Source: CAWFLT01 sp963816795 (GTDB taxonomy: Bacteria; Acidobacteriota; Vicinamibacteria; Vicinamibacterales; SCN-69-37). From it: a stretch of DNA of 64,000 bases. Shown here in pieces: positions 60,882-64,000 of the stretch. The notes under the pieces are model-generated. The model saw nothing but the letters and a program-made list of their open reading frames with translations, had not been told where the DNA came from and did no database searches. The stretch lies in the NCBI GenBank assembly GCA_963816795.1, contig CAWFLT010000002.1, positions 1 to 64,000 of the forward strand, in the 5' to 3' direction. A program made the position numbers and the translations under genes. Positions within the stretch are counted from its first letter, which is position 1. Every line of letters starts with the position of its first letter.

Positions 60882-61745
60882 ATGGCAGCGCGTCCAACGT
60901 GGAAGGGTTACCTCAAGATCAGTCTGGTCAATATCCCCGTCCGTGTGTTCCCAGCTACGGACGCGGCGGCGACCATCAGCTTCAACCAGCTCCATCGGGA
61001 ATGCCGCACGCGCATTCAACAGAAGCGGTGGTGTCCGACATGTCAGACGGAGGTCGCCAACACCGATCTCGTGAAGGGCTACGAGTTCGAAAAGGGCAAA
61101 TACGTGGTCATGGACGAAGAGGACCTGGCGAAGGTCAAGTCCGAATCGACACGCGTCATCAACGTCGTCCAGTTTGCCGACGCGAAGTTGATCGATCCTG
61201 TGTACGTCGAGCGCCCCTATTACCTCGCGCCTGACGGCGCCGTCGCCGCCGAGGCGTTTGCTGTCATGCGCGAGGGGATGGCGGGGAAGGCCGCCGTCGG
61301 CAAGGTGGCGCTGTACGGGCGCGAGTACCTCGTCGCCATTCAGCCGCGGGAAAACGGCCTGGTCATGTACACGCTGCGGCACGCGACCGAAGTGCGCTCG
61401 ATGGGCGCGATCGAGGAGCTCAATACGGTGCCCGCCAAGATCAAGCCGGACGAAGTGAAGCTCGCGAGACAGGTCATCTCGAACTTCGAGACGGAAGGCG
61501 ACCTGACGCAGTACAAGGACGAGTATCAGGAAGAGCTGCGCCGGATCATCGACGCGAAGATCGCCGGTGAGGAGGTCGTCGCCGCGGAGGAAGAAGCGCC
61601 GCCCAAGGTCGTCAACCTCATGGAGGCCCTGCGGCAGAGCCTGGAACGTGTGTCGTCGACCAAGAAGCGAACCGCCCGGATCAGCGACGCCGAGGATCTG
61701 AAACCGGCGGTCCGGCCGCTGGCGAAAAAACGCGCGCGAGGATGA
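60882..61745 (+). CDS. ku: Ku protein for non-homologous end joining
   Basis: A 287-residue protein that forms a homodimeric ring on DNA ends and recruits LigD. The N-terminus MAARPTWKGYLKISLVNIPV is typical of bacterial Ku (W-x-G-x-i-x-f-x-LV-x-iPV). Other family parts include SFNQLHRECRTRIQQKRWCP with CPTC, LVKGYEFEKGKYVVMDEEDL, PYYLAPDGAVAAEAFAVMRE, and LARQVISNFETEGDLTQYKD. The C-terminus is Lys/Arg-rich (VRPLAKKRARG) and may bind DNA. ATG 60882 gives the usual start; longer in-frame upstream reading passes through repeats. It is divergent from ligD. Confidence 0.95.
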   Translation: MAARPTWKGYLKISLVNIPVRVFPATDAAATISFNQLHRECRTRIQQKRWCPTCQTEVANTDLVKGYEFEKGKYVVMDEEDLAKVKSESTRVINVVQFADAKLIDPVYVERPYYLAPDGAVAAEAFAVMREGMAGKAAVGKVALYGREYLVAIQPRENGLVMYTLRHATEVRSMGAIEELNTVPAKIKPDEVKLARQVISNFETEGDLTQYKDEYQEELRRIIDAKIAGEEVVAAEEEAPPKVVNLMEALRQSLERVSSTKKRTARISDAEDLKPAVRPLAKKRARG

Positions 61746-61786
61746 CAGCGGACGGGTGCTACCAGAAACGCAGACACTCCGTGCGG

Positions 61787-62955
61787 TTATCGCCCCTCCA
61801 GCGCCAGCTTCACTTCCGCCTCTGACGGCACGCGCAGGCGAGGCGGGGGCTGGCCGCGGTCGAGATTCAACCGCGCGACGGCGGGCAGGTCGACGGTCCG
61901 ATCGACGATGCCGCTGACGTACCACCAGAGTCCGAACAGGATCACGGCGATCGCCACGAAGGGCCCCGCGATCGCGGGCCGCTTCCACCACCGGATGCCG
62001 CGCGTCTCCAGGTCCGGTGTCGACAGCACACCGGCCGGCTCGTAGGTCCCGATCGCATCGGTGGCCGGAGCGGCCAAGGTGTGCGCGCCGGCGAGCGATT
62101 TGGCGGCGCGCTTCACCAGTTCAGGGCCGATGAGACGCTCGGCCGTCGACGCGTCCTTCCTGCAGCGTGCGGTCGCAGAGGACGTTGACCCGGCGCGGCA
62201 GCCCACGCGACAGCTCGGCGATCAGCCGCGTCGCCTCATGCTGGAAGACGACGGCTTCCGTGCTGCCGGCCACCGCCAGCCGATGCTGGATGTACTGCTC
62301 GACCTCCTCGCGGGAGAGCGGCGTCAGCGCGACCCGGCGCGTGATCCGCTCGTTCAACGCGTACATCGGTTCGGTCTTGAGCGTGTTGAGCAACGTCGGC
62401 TGGCCGCACAGCATGAGCTGAATCAGCCGCCGGCCATCGCGCTCGAAGGCCGTCAGCATCCGGACTTCGTCGAGGAGGGCCGGCGAGAGGCTCTGGGCCT
62501 CGTCGATGACGACGACCGCCCGCGATTCGATCGAAATCAGCGACCGGAGGAACCCCTCGAGGGCGTCGAGCAACTGCGGCACGTCGGCCGACGGCGAGCA
62601 CGCCGCGGCGCAGTTCCTCGCGCGAGACCAGCCCGAAGTCTCGCAGGATCAGCCGCAGCATCTCCGGTCCTGTCATGTACGGCTGGTGGAGGATCGACGA
62701 AAACGTCCGAATCCCCAAGGCGCCGATGACGGCGCGGCAGAGCGTCGTCTTGCCGCTGCCCGTCTCGCCGGTGAGCAGCACGACGCTCTCGTCGCGGACG
62801 AGCCCGCTCAGCAGTTCTTCGTACGCGCGGCGGTGCGACGCGCTCAGGAACAGGAACTTGGGATCGGTCGAGATCGCGAACGGCTGCTCGCGGAGACCGT
62901 AGAACGTCTCGTAGATCGGCTCGGCAAGGGAGCTGAGCGGGGCCGAAGGCTGCAC
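61787..62955 (-). CDS. ExeA/MshM-like AAA+ ATPase, two frameshifts
   Basis: A repaired protein of about 390 residues. ATG 62955 starts QPSAPLSSLAEPIYETFYGL and REQPFAISTDPKFLFLSASH, the typical opening of ExeA-type ATPases. Walker A is LLTGETGSGKTTLCRAVIGA. After a frame change near 62595 comes Walker B (AVVVIDEAQSLSPALLDEVR), LIQLMLCGQPTLLNTLKTEP and the sensor parts. After another near 62150 the C-terminal part has a membrane helix (AIAGPFVAIAVILFGLWWYV). ExeA relatives help secretin or pilus assembly through peptidoglycan, but no secretion genes are nearby. The indels fall between intact motifs. Confidence 0.85.
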
Positions 62956-63048
62956 GGGAGGGATTATACGAGTTGTCTGTTATAAGAGATTCAACGTCCA
63001 TGGCGGCACGATGGTCGACGCTGCACGTTCTCCCTGACGAACCTCGTC

Positions 63049-63291
63049 GTGTGGATCGTCATGGTCGTGATCCTGGTCGTCGTCCCGGACTCGCTCGAGC
63101 GCTGGCTGTCGCTGGAGATCGCGCGGGTCGTCGGCTGGACCGTGGCCTGCGCCGTCTGGGTCGTGTCGGTCGAACGCCACTGGCAACAGCGACTGGGTCC
63201 GTTCGTACGCTTCTTTCTCCAACTCGGCCTGTGGGTCAGCGCGGCGCTGGTCGCGATCTGGATCAGCGATCAAGCGAGGGTAGGGCCATAA
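63049..63291 (+). CDS. small membrane protein
   Basis: An 80-residue protein with two or three membrane helices (WIVMVVILVVVPDSLERWLS, IARVVGWTVACAVWVVSVER, FFLQLGLWVSAALVAIWISD). GTG 63049 is the first start in frame; a weak alternative is ATG 63001 in another frame joined by an indel (the bases before 63049 read FSLTNLVV in the proper frame). Function is not recognised. It is divergent from the ExeA-like gene. Confidence 0.5.
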   Translation: MWIVMVVILVVVPDSLERWLSLEIARVVGWTVACAVWVVSVERHWQQRLGPFVRFFLQLGLWVSAALVAIWISDQARVGP

Positions 63292-63295
63292 AAAG

Positions 63296-63422
63296 ATTGC
63301 CAACCGTAGCTCGCTCGCTACTGTGAATGGCCCACCGTCGCGCTTCGCGCTATGGTGGGCAACCTTCGCGTGGCTTGCCAACCGTAGCTCACGCTGTCGT
63401 CGGCAAGCGTGAGCGAAGGTTG
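63296..63422. repeat. cluster of palindromes downstream of tRNA-His
   Basis: TTGCCAACCGTAGCTC occurs twice (about 63298 and 63374). CCCACCGTCGCGC and GCGCTATGGTGGG form an imperfect palindrome around 63330-63358. GCTCACGC and GCGTGAGC pair around 63386-63414. The cluster starts right after the encoded CCA end of the tRNA gene on the minus strand and may act as its terminator. It resembles REP-type sequences. Confidence 0.6.
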
Positions 63423-63423
63423 G

Positions 63424-63496
63424 GGTGAGTGACGGGGATCGAACCCGCAACCACCGGAGCCACAGTCCGGTGCTCTACCATTGAGCTACACTCACC
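63424..63496 (-). tRNA. tRNA-His (anticodon GTG)
   Basis: The minus strand folds into a cloverleaf. Acceptor arms GTGAGTG and CACTCAC pair, with the extra 5' G (63496) opposite C73 (63424) that is diagnostic of tRNA-His. The D arm has AGCTCAATGGTAGAGC, the anticodon arm CCGGACTGTGGCTCCGG carries GTG, and the T arm has GGTTCGATCC. The bases following (63423-63421) encode CCA. Confidence 0.97.
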
Positions 63497-63522
63497 GTTG
63501 GCAGACCCTTAAATGTAACACG

Positions 63523-63612
63523 TGCATTGGGGCAATGAGGCAATGGGGCAATGTGTGAATGAGGCAATGCGGAGTTCATTGCCCCATTGCCCCATTGGCT
63601 CATTGCCTCATT
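63523..63612. repeat. GGCAATG heptamer array with inverted copy
   Basis: The plus strand has GGGGCAATGAGGCAATGGGG and further GGCAATG units up to about 63570, then the complementary units CATTGCCCCATTGCCCC and CATTGCCTCATT up to 63612. Together they can form a long hairpin. The units vary as GGCAATGR. The array lies between tRNA-His and the exported protein gene, whose stop codon is within it. Confidence 0.8.
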
Positions 63613-64000
63613 TGATTTTATAGAGCCGATGGCCTGTGCCGTCGGCGGCGACGAGTTCCAGATCGGCGCGACGGTCGACGGCGTGGCGGACGTCTTCGGC
63701 TTCGGCGCCGAACCGCTCCAGATGCACCATCACGTGGGTCGTGCCCTCCTTCTTCATTTCTTCGATCGCCCAGTCGCGCGGGAAGTACCAGAACGAGCCG
63801 GCGCGCCGGCGATAGGAATCCGGCGTGTATCCGCTGTAGCCGTTCATCACCGGCCGCCAGTGCGCGGCCGCATTCAAGACGTATTCGCTGTTCTCGAACA
63901 TGGCGTCGGCGGGGAAGAACGGCACTTCGGCGAGCAGCATGTCGCCGGGGGCATCACGGACGAACTTGTAGATGGGCGGGAGGGGCTGCTGGCGAATGGT
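63608..64000 (-). CDS. C-terminal part of a membrane or exported protein, cut by the window end
   Basis: The reading frame runs open to the window edge and ends at TGA 63608. The visible 130 residues include PIYKFVRDAPGDMLLAEVPF, FPADAMFENSEYVLNAAAHW, PVMNGYSGYTPDSYRRRAGS and EEMKKEGTTHVMVHLERFG. This matches the extracytoplasmic C-terminal domain of large ArnT-like membrane glycosyltransferases found in Acidobacteria, where a predicted helical membrane part precedes it. That part is outside the window, so the assignment is tentative. Confidence 0.55.
   Translation of the reverse strand, partial: TIRQQPLPPIYKFVRDAPGDMLLAEVPFFPADAMFENSEYVLNAAAHWRPVMNGYSGYTPDSYRRRAGSFWYFPRDWAIEEMKKEGTTHVMVHLERFGAEAEDVRHAVDRRADLELVAADGTGHRLYKIK

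Noticed and set aside
63523..63612. Possible CRISPR-like array
   Set aside because: Repeat units are 7-8 bases with no spacers and include inverted copies; there are no cas genes.

Overview
The window looks like a chromosome segment from an Acidobacteriota bacterium, probably of the Vicinamibacter type. This is inferred from gene families, not from a marker gene. It has three FtsX/MacB-like permeases of the acidobacterial duplicated orphan permease (ADOP) type plus one related permease, a VWFA-related acidobacterial exported protein, an ECF sigma factor overlapping a Ser/Thr kinase with TolB/PD40 repeats, a TonB-dependent receptor with a carboxypeptidase-regulatory N-terminus, and uniformly GC-rich coding. 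About 45 protein genes, one tRNA-His and several repeat families can be supported.

Layout. 1-5.9 kb is an accessory island. It holds two frameshifted DNA methyltransferase modules (+), a tail-to-tail HNH endonuclease gene (-), its controller (C) protein gene, a textbook pair of C-boxes, two unknown genes, a GNAT gene between 12-bp direct repeats, and a tyrosine-recombinase remnant. 5.9-13.4 kb has a cupin protein, an exported beta-helix protein, a SnoaL-like protein, a first ADOP permease and the most unusual gene of the window, a TIR-pseudokinase-globin fusion. 13.5-17 kb is a Ser/Thr kinase-sigma factor operon. 17.1-26.4 kb has a broken lipoprotein gene, a second ADOP permease, a B12-binding radical SAM protein, a PEP-CTERM protein, bpt, a membrane protein/sigma/anti-sigma operon and an SGNH-hydrolase lipoprotein. 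26.4-30.5 kb is decayed: a RidA remnant, a truncated glycosyltransferase and a PadR-ADOP pair full of frameshifts.

30.5-47.1 kb carries cell-envelope functions: a VWFA protein, polytopic membrane proteins, a GMC dehydrogenase with its Tat-exported small subunit, an exported methyltransferase, lipoproteins, a TonB receptor, an SDR, and an LVIVD/DUF305 pair. 47.2-51.5 kb is a two-component system and a fourth FtsX-like permease. 52.3-57 kb holds nitrogen-control genes (glnD and a NifA/NtrC-like sigma-54 activator). 57.5-62 kb has gluQ and a divergent ku/ligD end-joining pair. The right end has an ExeA-like ATPase, tRNA-His and the C-terminus of an exported protein.

Many otherwise conserved genes are interrupted by single-base indels (methyltransferases, HNH, both ECF sigma factors, bpt, SDR, histidine kinase, FtsX, gluQ, ExeA). 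At least part of this is probably uncorrected sequencing error. The dense clusters at 1-3 kb and 26.6-30.3 kb may be real decay. Coordinates of broken genes span all recovered frames. No sequence search could be run; family names rest on motif recognition.
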